Shown: piece after piece, positions 52,091 to 59,985 of the stretch | How positions within the stretch are numbered: position 1 is the first letter of the stretch | Layout of the letters: every line of letters starts with the position of its first letter | Program-made: the position numbers and the translations under genes | The notes under the pieces: model-generated | Seen by the model: the letters and a program-made list of their open reading frames with translations, nothing else | Database searches by the model: none | What the model was told of the DNA's origin: nothing | DNA from: Candidatus Bathyarchaeum tardum | GTDB taxonomy: Archaea > Thermoproteota > Bathyarchaeia > Bathyarchaeales > Bathyarchaeaceae | Assembly: GCA_029762755.1 (NCBI GenBank) | Contig: JARVGH010000001.1 | Span: 372,001 to 436,000, forward strand | Length of the DNA stretch: 64,000 nt | Direction of reading: 5' to 3'

Positions 52091-53782
52091 ATGAAAGCAA
52101 GTAAAGCTTCATTTCTGATCTTTTTGTGTGTTGCTTCCTTATGTTTGATTAGCATTCAGCAAGTTGTCGCTCAGGACACAATAACTGAAACAGTTTATAT
52201 CCTAAGTGATGGAACTATCTATTCTTCCATCAATTCCACGGTTCCCATTGAAAAAGCTGGTAACGTATACACATTAACAGGGGATTTGGTGGTGTACAGC
52301 TTCATAATTCAATCTAATAACATTATAATTGATGGGGCTGGATTTTCTCTTCTAGGACAGGGAGAAGTTGGAATAGAAATTTCATCAGTAAGCGGTGTAA
52401 CAATTAAAAATCTACACATACTTGGTGGTTTCAATTATGGAATCTACCTCAGTGAAGCCTCTGGCATTTCAATTATTGATAACACAATATCCGGAAATGG
52501 CGTTGGTATTCGTATCTATAATTCGACACAAAACACTGTTACTGGAAATACTATACTGAACAATAACCTAGGCGTTGACCTGTTGTTAACTTCAGAAAAC
52601 AGCTTCCGAAATAACGCTTTAGATAACGTTAGAGACTTTTCAGTTTCGGGTACTGCTTTATCAGATTTCATCCATGACATTGACGATTCAAACACAATTG
52701 GTGCCGACAAGAAAATTTACTACTTAGTTGGAAAACAAAATCTAGTAATCAGCCCTGAAACATATCCAGATGTTGGTTTTCTTGCCCTTGTAAGCTGTAC
52801 AGACATAACTGTTCAAAATCTTGAATTAGCAAACAATGAACAAGGCATAATATTGGTGGACACTAAACAATCATCAATAACCGGAAACACCATAACTGAT
52901 ACTACATATGGTCTTTGGATTTTTTCGTCTTCTCATAACACTATTACTCATAATACCCTAACAAACAACAATCGAGGAATACATCTCAAATATGCAACCT
53001 TTAACACAATATCTTTGAATGAAATAACTAGCAACACAGGTGGAATGTTCTTGTATGACTCCACCCAAAATACAATATCTGCAAACACCATCGAAGACAA
53101 TTACAGTTACGGGGCTGGAATTAGCGCATCATCCTTGAACGTATTCAGAGGCAACTACTTCATAAACAATGGCCTAAACAATAACGGGGTACAAGTACAC
53201 GATGTAGGCGTAACCGACGATACCATTTCTATCTCCAGTAACCAATGGTTTATTTACCCTGCAGGCGGCAACTACTGGAACGACTATTCTGGAACTGACG
53301 TAAAATCAGGCAAAGCCCAAAACGAAACAGGAAGCGACGGCTTCGGAGACACTCCTTACACAATTTATGCCTCCGTTAAAGATGAATACCCTCTAATCCT
53401 TGAAGGATCCCTAATCGTTTCGGTTACCTCCCCTGAAAACAAAACCTACAACGTAAACTCCTTGACCTTAACTGTGTCCGTAAGTGACCCAAATGCAATC
53501 GTAGGTTACAGCCTTGATGGAGAAGAAAACATTACAATCAGCGGAACTGCAACCTTGTCCAACTTAATTGAAGGCTCACATAAACTAACAGTTTTCGCCA
53601 AAAACACTGAAGGCAAAGAAAGTTCACAAACCGTTTACTTCACCATATCTGAAGAAGACACCCAAACTCCCATCGATAACGACCATCCTGAAGATTTGCC
53701 CTTAACTTTGATTGCAGCAATCGCCGCAGTAGCAGTGATTGGCGTAGCTCTGCTCTACTTCTTGATACTAAAGAAGAAATAA
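52091..53782 (+). CDS. Right-handed parallel beta-helix (NosD-like) surface protein
   Basis: A 563-residue secreted protein. A signal peptide (1-28, cut near VVAQD) is followed by a parallel beta-helix from about residue 65 to 400 with turns such as NIIIDGAG, NTISGNGVG, NTVTGNTILNNN and NTITHNTLTNNNRG. A GDxxYxxY-like segment (GFGDTPYTIYASVKDEYPL) ends the helix as in NosD proteins. An Ig-like domain (about 440-525) and a C-terminal membrane helix ending in LILKKK follow. It is probably an anchored polysaccharide-binding or structural protein; no catalytic residues are assigned. Confidence 0.8.
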   Translation: MKASKASFLIFLCVASLCLISIQQVVAQDTITETVYILSDGTIYSSINSTVPIEKAGNVYTLTGDLVVYSFIIQSNNIIIDGAGFSLLGQGEVGIEISSVSGVTIKNLHILGGFNYGIYLSEASGISIIDNTISGNGVGIRIYNSTQNTVTGNTILNNNLGVDLLLTSENSFRNNALDNVRDFSVSGTALSDFIHDIDDSNTIGADKKIYYLVGKQNLVISPETYPDVGFLALVSCTDITVQNLELANNEQGIILVDTKQSSITGNTITDTTYGLWIFSSSHNTITHNTLTNNNRGIHLKYATFNTISLNEITSNTGGMFLYDSTQNTISANTIEDNYSYGAGISASSLNVFRGNYFINNGLNNNGVQVHDVGVTDDTISISSNQWFIYPAGGNYWNDYSGTDVKSGKAQNETGSDGFGDTPYTIYASVKDEYPLILEGSLIVSVTSPENKTYNVNSLTLTVSVSDPNAIVGYSLDGEENITISGTATLSNLIEGSHKLTVFAKNTEGKESSQTVYFTISEEDTQTPIDNDHPEDLPLTLIAAIAAVAVIGVALLYFLILKKK

Positions 53783-53905
53783 CCCGTCCCCTAAACGGGA
53801 CTTTCCCCCTTTTGTTAAGGGTTATGACTGCTGTAAATGGGCAGTAAACAATCAACAACATTTTTTCTTTTTTTGACTTCTTAACTTTCCTTTGTTTCCC
53901 GAATA

Positions 53906-53915
53906 TCTTAAAAAT
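53906..53915 (+). promoter_or_regulatory. TATA box of tRNA-Thr(CGT)
   Basis: TCTTAAAAAT ends 26 nt before the first base of the mature tRNA, suitable for transcription starting just upstream of it. Confidence 0.5.
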
Positions 53916-53941
53916 GTGTTATATGCTCAATTCAAAGTAAC

Positions 53942-54018
53942 GCCTCGGTGGCTCAGACCGGTAGAGCGGCAGCCTCGTAAGCTGTATGCCGCGGGTTCAA
54001 ATCCCGCCCGGGGCTCCA
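53942..54018 (+). tRNA. tRNA-Thr (anticodon CGT)
   Basis: All four arms fold by hand. The acceptor stem GCCTCGG pairs with CCGGGGC (one U-G), the D stem is GCTC/GAGC, and the anticodon stem GCAGC/GCTGT holds loop CTCGTAA with anticodon CGT. The T stem GCGGG/CCCGC has loop TTCAAAT. The discriminator is T and CCA is encoded. No intron. It reads ACG codons. Confidence 0.95.
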
Positions 54019-54339
54019 TATTTGGTAATTTTAGAAAAAAGAAAAGCGGGACGAAAATCAAATTTCTGGGTTCATTAATTATGAAATACACTCAACAATT
54101 GAATCTTTTCTGGCTTGAATTTATGGAGAGATTAAAGACACATTTCAGTTTAAACCAATCGTAGATTAACCCATAACCAACATCAATTTAAAAAAAGTTT
54201 TAAAAATCTCTATGTTTTGTAAGTGAATAAATTTTTGTTAAAAATAGTTTTGTTGTTGTTGGGGGGGTAGGGGGGTCAACAACAACAAATGTTTTAGGGA
54301 AAAAATTCTAGAAGGATAGGTGCAGATATTGGGTGTTTG
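54019..54339. other. 321-bp intergenic region with a G-rich hairpin
   Basis: Downstream of tRNA-Thr(CGT) this region has no ORF that I accept; an ORF running through the tRNA (53892-54164) is a shadow. It contains the hairpin with G-rich loop listed separately and AT-rich flanks. Confidence 0.6.
54250..54288 (+). repeat. 12-bp inverted repeat with a G6-TA-G6 loop
   Basis: TTGTTGTTGTTG (54250-54261) pairs perfectly with CAACAACAACAA (54277-54288). The 15-nt loop is GGGGGGTAGGGGGGT, so the plus strand or its RNA could show two long G-runs on top of a stem, possibly forming a G-quadruplex. The sequence stands out sharply from the AT-rich surroundings. It may be a transcription end, an RNA element or a protein-binding site. 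Confidence 0.7.
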
Positions 54340-54546
54340 TTAAACGGCGTTGGGTTGCGAGTCAGTCCTGAAACTTGCTGTATTTGGAGTTTTTGTTATT
54401 GCAAGCCCAATAATACCTGTTGTCTCTGATATTGCATTAGTTTTTGTTGTTGTAGCCAGTTCAGCATCTAAAACTCCGTTATCTACTGTGTTGCTCCCGC
54501 CGCATCCTTGTTGGTCGCCGTAAAAAAAATACTTGATGGATTTCAT
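54340..54546 (-). CDS. Possible small hypothetical protein, 68 residues
   Basis: A minus-strand ORF beginning MKSIKYFFYGDQQGCGGSN with one Cys and a Thr/Ala/Asn-rich C-terminal part (ELATTTKTNAISETTGIIGL). The local GC content is higher than in the flanks, and a TATA-like site is properly placed on the minus strand (54590-54581), about 14 nt before a predicted start. No binding site is evident and the plus strand also has an open frame across it. It may be a real small peptide gene or chance. Confidence 0.3.
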   Translation of the reverse strand: MKSIKYFFYGDQQGCGGSNTVDNGVLDAELATTTKTNAISETTGIIGLAITKTPNTASFRTDSQPNAV

Positions 54547-54580
54547 TTTTTGATTGTTTGTAAGGTTTTTTACTTCAAAG

Positions 54581-54590
54581 AATATATAAC
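54581..54590. promoter_or_regulatory. TATA-like site that could serve both directions
   Basis: AATATATAAC on the plus strand reads GTTATATATT on the minus strand. It is 45 nt upstream of the coiled-coil gene start (54635) and 35 nt upstream of the small minus-strand ORF start (54546), so one TATA box might drive both. Confidence 0.35.
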
Positions 54591-54634
54591 ATGTCTTATG
54601 ATATAATATAATATATATTTGGAGAGAATCTGTG

Positions 54635-55366
54635 ATGGCCGACGTTAAGTTAGTTGTCATTATGTCGATATGTATTGTTTTGGCAATTGGTTGTATTGGT
54701 GCTGGGGTGATGATCCATCAAAAAGAAGCTGAAGTAGCACTTAAAGTTGAAGAAATTTTTGAAATTAAACATGAAAAAAGCAGTTTAGAAAGCCAGTTAT
54801 CAGGTTTAGTTATGGAGAAAACTAGTTTGGAGTTTCAAGTTTCGGATCTTGAGTTGCAAACAACAGAATTGAATAATGATGTTTTTGATCTACAATCTCA
54901 GGTTTCAAGTCTGGAAATTGAAGTAAGTGGTTTGGAAGTAGAAGTAGTCCAAAATTATGATTTAGGTTATTTTGAAGGCCAGTCTGCAGGTTATGAAACA
55001 GGCTATGAAGAAGGCTATTCTGAGGGTTTAGGTTACATGGCTGAAAACGGTTATTCTACCCGAAACCCGACTTATCAGGAGGCTCTTTTGTTTATTAGTT
55101 CAGACCTGACCGACAGGAATCTTTACACTGATGGCTATGTTTGTTACGATTTTACCGCTGATTTCAATTACAACGCCGAACAACAAGGATACCGATGCGG
55201 TTTTGTTTACATGACCTTTTCCAGTGGCGCCCACGCAATCGCCTGCTTTGAAACCACTGACAGAGGGCTAATCTATATTGAACCCCAAACAGACGAAATT
55301 GTAAACCCTGCAGTCGGCAAAATGTACAATGGAGAAATAATTCAAAGCTTAGGTATAATCTGGTAA
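54635..55366 (+). CDS. Membrane-anchored coiled-coil protein with transglutaminase-like C-terminal domain
   Basis: A 243-residue protein. An N-terminal transmembrane helix (VVIMSICIVLAIGCIGAGVM) is followed by a coiled coil (about residues 30-105) with repeated SLESQLSGL, SLEFQVSDL and SLEIEVSGL heptads. A Gly/Tyr/Glu repeat (GYETGYEEGYSEGLGY) comes next, then a C-terminal domain with a Cys (YVCYDF), a His (GAHAIAC) and an Asp (EPQTDE) in the order of the transglutaminase/cysteine protease triad. The catalytic role is inferred. ATG 54635 has GGAGAG at 54621-54626. Confidence 0.6.
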   Translation: MADVKLVVIMSICIVLAIGCIGAGVMIHQKEAEVALKVEEIFEIKHEKSSLESQLSGLVMEKTSLEFQVSDLELQTTELNNDVFDLQSQVSSLEIEVSGLEVEVVQNYDLGYFEGQSAGYETGYEEGYSEGLGYMAENGYSTRNPTYQEALLFISSDLTDRNLYTDGYVCYDFTADFNYNAEQQGYRCGFVYMTFSSGAHAIACFETTDRGLIYIEPQTDEIVNPAVGKMYNGEIIQSLGIIW

Positions 55367-55385
55367 ACTGGTCCAAAAAACATTA

Positions 55386-55859
55386 CTACTCTGTTAATTT
55401 CTGTTTTATTGGATCTTCAGGTTTGTCTTTAAGTGTGCTATGAACAATAAAAGTTTCAGTTTCTTTGACGCCTTTCAGGTCGTGAATTTTTTTCACCAAC
55501 TCTGTTAACTCTTTGTTGTTGTTCACCAAAACTTTAGCGATGCTGTCGTATTTGCCAAAAATTCTTTGAAACTCAGTAACTTGAGGAAAACTTTTCACGA
55601 TATCTTCTGTTTCTTTTCTGCAGTCGTTTTTGGGGTCTTCCCGCATCAATATGTATGCTTGAATGGATAATCCCAGAATTTCGGGTTGCAGTTTGGGAAA
55701 AAAAGACAAAATCAGTCCAGAATTTTGCATTTGGTCCAGTTTTTTTGCTACTGTTTGTCTTGTGACGCCTAGGTCTTTTGCAATTTTTAGTATTGGTTGT
55801 TGTCCGTTTTCTAGCAGGTTAAGGAGAATCTTTTTTTCCAACTCTTTAATTTTTAACAT
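55386..55859 (-). CDS. Lrp/AsnC family transcriptional regulator
   Basis: A 157-residue protein with an N-terminal helix-turn-helix (about 20-45, ILKIAKDLGVTRQTVAKKLDQ) and a C-terminal ligand-binding RAM-like domain (about 65-150) with the usual alpha/beta pattern (AYILMREDPKNDCRKE, FGKYDSIAKVLV). It is divergent from the PEP carboxykinase gene with 83 bp between starts, so it might control that gene and itself. The effector is unknown. Confidence 0.82.
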   Translation of the reverse strand: MLKIKELEKKILLNLLENGQQPILKIAKDLGVTRQTVAKKLDQMQNSGLILSFFPKLQPEILGLSIQAYILMREDPKNDCRKETEDIVKSFPQVTEFQRIFGKYDSIAKVLVNNNKELTELVKKIHDLKGVKETETFIVHSTLKDKPEDPIKQKLTE

Positions 55860-55942
55860 TTTGTTAACGTAACCTTTAAATCAGTTAGCAGTTTTTAAAC
55901 TTTTCCAGTAACTAATAGACATTAAGTGAATGAGGCTAAATA

Positions 55943-57820
55943 ATGAATCCCTATCTTGAAGCATTACGATCAAAACTAAGTAAATCTGATTACGAAAAAT
56001 TATGTAAAATATCAATTCCCAAAGTTCATGAATTCATTGCCAAATCTGCAGACCTTTGCAACGCTGAACAAGTTTTTGTTTGCAGCGACTCCCCCGAGGA
56101 CAAGGAACACATTAGGCAACAAGCACTTGTCCAAAAAGAAGAAACACCACTAAAAATTGAAGGTCACACATACCACTTTGACGGATATTACGACCAAGGC
56201 CGAGACCGAAAAGCCACAAAATATCTCGTGCCCAAAAAAGTGTTTTTAAGTAAAGCTCTTAACCAAATCGACCGCCAAGAAGGCCTAGCAGAAGTAAAAG
56301 GAGCCCTCCGAGACTCCATGACTGGACGGACCATGATTGTTCGGTTTTTGTCTTTAGGTCCAACCAATTCTGTGTTTACCATTCTTGGAATGCAATGCAC
56401 GGATTCTTGGTATGTTGCCCATTCTGAAGATTTGTTGTATCGTTCAGGATACAAAGTTTTCACTGAATCTCCAGCTGATACCCAATTTTTGCGTGTTGTT
56501 CACTCTGCAGGAAAGCTAACTGATCGAATGGTCAGCGCAGAACACAACAACAAAAAAATCTACATAGATCACATGGATAACACCATTTACAGTGTTAACA
56601 CCCAGTACGCGGGTAACTCTATTGGCTTCAAAAAATTAGCCTTTCGTTTAGCTATACGAAAAGCAAACACCGAAGGCTGGTTAGCAGAACATATGATGCT
56701 AGTAGGCGTGCATGGTCCAAATAACCGTAAAACCTACTTTGCAGGGGCATTTCCAAGCGCTTGTGGAAAAACTTCAACTGCCATGTTGCCTGGAGAAACA
56801 ATCCTTGGAGATGACATCGCGTATATTCGTGAAATAGATGGTGTTGCACGGGCAGTTAACGTTGAAGCTGGAATCTTTGGCATCATAAAAGATGTCAACC
56901 CTCGGGACGATGCTCAAATCTACAGGGTTCTTCATAGTCCCGGAGAAATCATATTTTCTAACGTTTTAGTTAAAGACGGGACTCCTTACTGGCTTGGCAT
57001 GGGCAAAGAAACCCCCAAAGACGGAATCAACTATTCTGGAGAATGGTACGAAGGCAAAAAAGACAAAGACGGCAACGAAATTACCCTGGCTCATAAAAAC
57101 GCCCGTTACGCGGTTAAGTTGTCTGCTCTGGAGAACTGTGACCCTGAACTAGAAAACCCCAATGGTGTAAAACTACGGGGAATAATGTATGGTGGCCGCG
57201 ACACTAAAGCGTATGTTCCAGTTCAGCAAAGTTTTAGCTGGGAACACGGAATTGTAGCTTATGGAGCATCGTTGGAAACGGAAACAACCTTTGCCACCGT
57301 AGGCAAAGAAGGTGTTCCAGAAATTAACATGATGAGCATCCAAGACTTCATCTCTATTCCATTGGGCAAGAACGTTCGTAACAACCTTGATTTTGGCAAA
57401 AAAGTAGAAAATACCCCTACCGTTTTTGGTGTAAACTACTTCCTCAAAGACAAAGACGGCAACTACCTCAACGACCCCCAGGACAAACATGTCTGGGTAA
57501 AATGGATGGAAAAACGTGTCCACGGAGAAGTAGAAACAATAGTTACTCCAACTGGTCAGATACCAAAATATGAAGACTTGAAGACAATCTTCAAAGAACT
57601 GCTAAACAAAGAATACGCCAAACAAGACTACATCGCCCAGTTCAGCATACGGGTCCAAGAAAACATGGACAAAATCAAACGGGTTCGCCAATTCTACAAA
57701 ACCAAAGTCACCTACACTCCCGAAGCAGTCTTTTGGGTGCTAAACCAACAATACGAGCGCCTGTTAGCTGCTAAAGAAAAGTACGGCAACTACATTAGCC
57801 CCGAACAATTCGAACAATAA
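55943..57820 (+). CDS. pckG: Phosphoenolpyruvate carboxykinase (GTP-type)
   Basis: A 625-residue GTP-dependent enzyme that interconverts oxaloacetate and PEP, linking the C4 acids to gluconeogenesis. The P-loop is FPSACGKTSTAM (about residues 268-279), the Mn-binding region DDIAYI follows, and the arginine-containing FLSLGP-N (about 135) and the GRDTKA segment are typical. The length matches the family. TATA-like CTTTAAAT lies at about 55872-55880. In archaea lacking sugars this is the route to hexoses. A hairpin terminator follows. Confidence 0.95.
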   Translation: MNPYLEALRSKLSKSDYEKLCKISIPKVHEFIAKSADLCNAEQVFVCSDSPEDKEHIRQQALVQKEETPLKIEGHTYHFDGYYDQGRDRKATKYLVPKKVFLSKALNQIDRQEGLAEVKGALRDSMTGRTMIVRFLSLGPTNSVFTILGMQCTDSWYVAHSEDLLYRSGYKVFTESPADTQFLRVVHSAGKLTDRMVSAEHNNKKIYIDHMDNTIYSVNTQYAGNSIGFKKLAFRLAIRKANTEGWLAEHMMLVGVHGPNNRKTYFAGAFPSACGKTSTAMLPGETILGDDIAYIREIDGVARAVNVEAGIFGIIKDVNPRDDAQIYRVLHSPGEIIFSNVLVKDGTPYWLGMGKETPKDGINYSGEWYEGKKDKDGNEITLAHKNARYAVKLSALENCDPELENPNGVKLRGIMYGGRDTKAYVPVQQSFSWEHGIVAYGASLETETTFATVGKEGVPEINMMSIQDFISIPLGKNVRNNLDFGKKVENTPTVFGVNYFLKDKDGNYLNDPQDKHVWVKWMEKRVHGEVETIVTPTGQIPKYEDLKTIFKELLNKEYAKQDYIAQFSIRVQENMDKIKRVRQFYKTKVTYTPEAVFWVLNQQYERLLAAKEKYGNYISPEQFEQ

Positions 57821-57826
57821 ACCCAA

Positions 57827-57870
57827 AAACAGGACTTTTTTCCCTGTTTCTTTTATCATTTCTTTTTTTA
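57827..57870 (+). terminator. Hairpin and T-rich tail after pckG
   Basis: AAACAGG (57827-57833) pairs with CCTGTTT (57843-57849); T-rich sequence follows to 57870. It begins 6 nt after the pckG stop codon and precedes the next tRNA gene. Confidence 0.55.
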
Positions 57871-57931
57871 GAAAACATAAAATCTATAGGCAAGACCATC
57901 TAACAACAAATAACAAAACCGGAAACAACGC

Positions 57932-58008
57932 GCCTCGGTGGCTCAGCCCGGTAGAGCGGCAGCCTTGTAAGCTGTTGGTCGCGGGATCAAATCCCGCCCG
58001 AGGCTCCA
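57932..58008 (+). tRNA. tRNA-Thr (anticodon TGT)
   Basis: The acceptor stem GCCTCGG pairs with CCGAGGC. The D stem is GCTC/GAGC, the anticodon stem GCAGC/GCTGT has loop CTTGTAA with anticodon TGT, and the T stem GCGGG/CCCGC has loop ATCAAAT. The loop starts with A where T is nearly universal at position 54. Discriminator T and CCA are encoded; no intron. It reads ACA codons. Confidence 0.93.
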
Positions 58009-58081
58009 TTAATATCTTCTAACAATTATTACATTATTTTTGCTTCCTTTTCTTGTTACAAAACTTTCAGGGTGGGATGGA

Positions 58082-58522
58082 TTAAATGCCCCCTTCAAGC
58101 CACTTTTTCAAAGTTTCAAAGCTAAGTAACACCAACAATATTGCCATGGCAACTGCAAAAACAAAATATCCTCTATCAAGGACTGCTGGTTTAAAAAAGG
58201 CAAGTTCGATTATCAAGATTAAAGCTGTGAATATGGCGTAAAAAAAATATCGTGGAATCAAGTAGTGACTAACTCGAACTTTATCTTTCAGCATTACTTT
58301 GCATGTTGTATAATTGCCTTTTTCTTTTTGAACAAATTCCGCTTCTTCCAGTTTATTCAAGTGATAAACCGCTACCGATGCGCTGCTTAATTTAAGGGCT
58401 CTCTGAACTTCTCGCACCCCAACAGGTCTGCCTTTTTTTATCAAAAAAAGGTAAATTTTAAGTGTGGTTCCACTTAGGATGTCAGAATCGTTCCTGTCAG
58501 ACAAGGCAAATTCGTCTCTCAA
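58082..58522 (-). CDS. Winged-helix protein with two C-terminal transmembrane helices
   Basis: A 146-residue protein. Residues 17-75 form a winged helix (LKIYLFLIKKGRPVGVREVQ, then SSASVAVYHLNKLEEAEFVQ with the wing). Two hydrophobic helices follow (about 92-112 and 119-138). Membrane-bound one-component regulators of this type are common in archaea with uncertain signals. It lies 74 nt downstream of tRNA-Thr(TGT) in the opposite direction and downstream of the secreted protein gene at 58614-59819, which it might regulate. Confidence 0.7.
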   Translation of the reverse strand: MRDEFALSDRNDSDILSGTTLKIYLFLIKKGRPVGVREVQRALKLSSASVAVYHLNKLEEAEFVQKEKGNYTTCKVMLKDKVRVSHYLIPRYFFYAIFTALILIIELAFFKPAVLDRGYFVFAVAMAILLVLLSFETLKKWLEGGI

Positions 58523-58613
58523 TTCTCGTAGTGGTTTTCTTTCAATTTAAATATAATTGCATATTATTTGAAAAAATGAAAAAAGGGAAATGATGTTTTC
58601 CGTTGGTGTGTGT

Positions 58614-59819
58614 TTATACTGTACCATATGTCCATAACGTATAACCTTGACTGCGTTGAGGTAAACCAGCGCCTATTGTGAACCTTTCCCGCAGACTGCT
58701 CGTTTGACCGATATTTAAGGACCCCCAGTTACTTGGAGGCGCTTGATTTCCAATTGACATACCGTTTAGCAATGTTCCACCTAAGTATGTATACCCTGCA
58801 GGTGCATAATCTCCAATGGCTGATGGTTTCCAATTGCCATTAAATAGATAAACTGCTGAACACAAAGGACTGCTGCCAGAACTGCCACCGATATTTGTTG
58901 AAAAACCACTAAACTTACTTGAGGTGAAGCAATTGCTTTCTATTACAACGTTTGCTTGGTTCCCTGTTATTACTCGTGTACTACTGTCGCCTGTGATTTG
59001 CCACAATTTGATGAAATTCCACCACATTTGCCACTCTGCGCTTGGTGTTGTGCTGTATCTGATATACGTGTTGTAGAGCTGACCCGTAACGGAACCTGAT
59101 ACCGTAACAGCTCCGCTTGCAACCATTTCTCCAGTGCTACGAGACCATACATTATAGACAATTTTTCGCCCTGATGAGTCTAAACACATTGCTTCTTGAT
59201 ATGCGTAGTTACTAGAACAAACCGTAAGAACGGCGGTTCCAAGATAATCTCCAGAGCTACCAAACGTTTCAGTATTCCATTGACCAAAAGTACACACTCC
59301 CCATACATCATATGACCCAGTAATTTGTTGAGGATTAGCATACATACCTACTGCCCATGTTGATCCAGAACTTTGGGTTACTCCATCCAACATGCCTTTT
59401 GTTTGAAGATATTTTTGAGGTAACTGTATCCAAATACTACTGTTGTATTGTAACCAGATTTGTGGAATACCTGCTCTAACTCCTCCCTTTAGCAAATCAG
59501 GTACTGTGGTAGTACAATTGACAATTGTTGAACTTAAATCAAAAGTGGCAGGTGACTTAAGATCGGGACGAACATCGTTCATTGATGATGCTTGTTTGCC
59601 ACAATATCGTAAATCAATACTGAGACAAACCTCATTTTCAAATACCTGTTTTGCCGTAGGAAGACTTGGCCATTTTGCTTTGATCTGATCGTTGGTAAGA
59701 GGAATTTTCTGACCTAACTCGGGGACTTCAACAGAATTTCCGTATACAATTAACGTTTGTAGTGTTGTGATTCCGAGCAAACATACTAATAATATGCTTA
59801 TTGTCTTCATTTTATTCAT
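58614..59819 (-). CDS. Secreted protein of unknown family, 401 residues
   Basis: I do not recognise this family. A signal peptide (residues 1-28, ISILLVCLLGITTLQTLIVYG) is followed by a beta-rich, Ser/Thr/Gly/Trp-rich protein with six or more Cys (C65, C73 and others), suggesting disulfides. Several stretches look like carbohydrate-binding beta-sandwiches (IWLQYNSSIWIQLPQKYL, GYTYLGGTLLNG). No membrane anchor is seen at the C terminus. It is divergent from a beta-helix gene, sharing a 166-bp spacer with a palindrome. Confidence 0.6.
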   Translation of the reverse strand: MNKMKTISILLVCLLGITTLQTLIVYGNSVEVPELGQKIPLTNDQIKAKWPSLPTAKQVFENEVCLSIDLRYCGKQASSMNDVRPDLKSPATFDLSSTIVNCTTTVPDLLKGGVRAGIPQIWLQYNSSIWIQLPQKYLQTKGMLDGVTQSSGSTWAVGMYANPQQITGSYDVWGVCTFGQWNTETFGSSGDYLGTAVLTVCSSNYAYQEAMCLDSSGRKIVYNVWSRSTGEMVASGAVTVSGSVTGQLYNTYIRYSTTPSAEWQMWWNFIKLWQITGDSSTRVITGNQANVVIESNCFTSSKFSGFSTNIGGSSGSSPLCSAVYLFNGNWKPSAIGDYAPAGYTYLGGTLLNGMSIGNQAPPSNWGSLNIGQTSSLRERFTIGAGLPQRSQGYTLWTYGTV

Positions 59820-59892
59820 TTTCTTTTCCTCGTTTTGTGAGTCAAAAGAATAGGGCTCAAATAGGCATATAGTTCTATGCTTTAGAGCAGTT

Positions 59893-59937
59893 GTTCTAAA
59901 AATTAGAACAATTGTTAGAAAACATATTATTAAATAT
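59893..59937 (+). promoter_or_regulatory. TATA box with upstream perfect palindrome (GTTCTAA-AAA-TTAGAAC)
   Basis: The inverted repeat GTTCTAA (59893-59899) / TTAGAAC (59903-59909) is perfect, with a 3-nt spacer; an extra half-site TTAGAA lies at 59915-59920. The TATA-like TTATTAAATATG at 59926-59937 follows, giving transcription near 59958. The palindrome lies between two divergent secreted-protein genes and is a candidate operator for both. Confidence 0.45.
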
Positions 59938-59985
59938 GCGCCTTAATTCTGTAGTACGCAATATTTGAGTCGAGCCTGTAATATT

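Noticed and set aside
53892-54164. ORF running through tRNA-Thr(CGT)
   Set aside because: It contains the whole tRNA gene, and the part beyond it has no homologue-like sequence.
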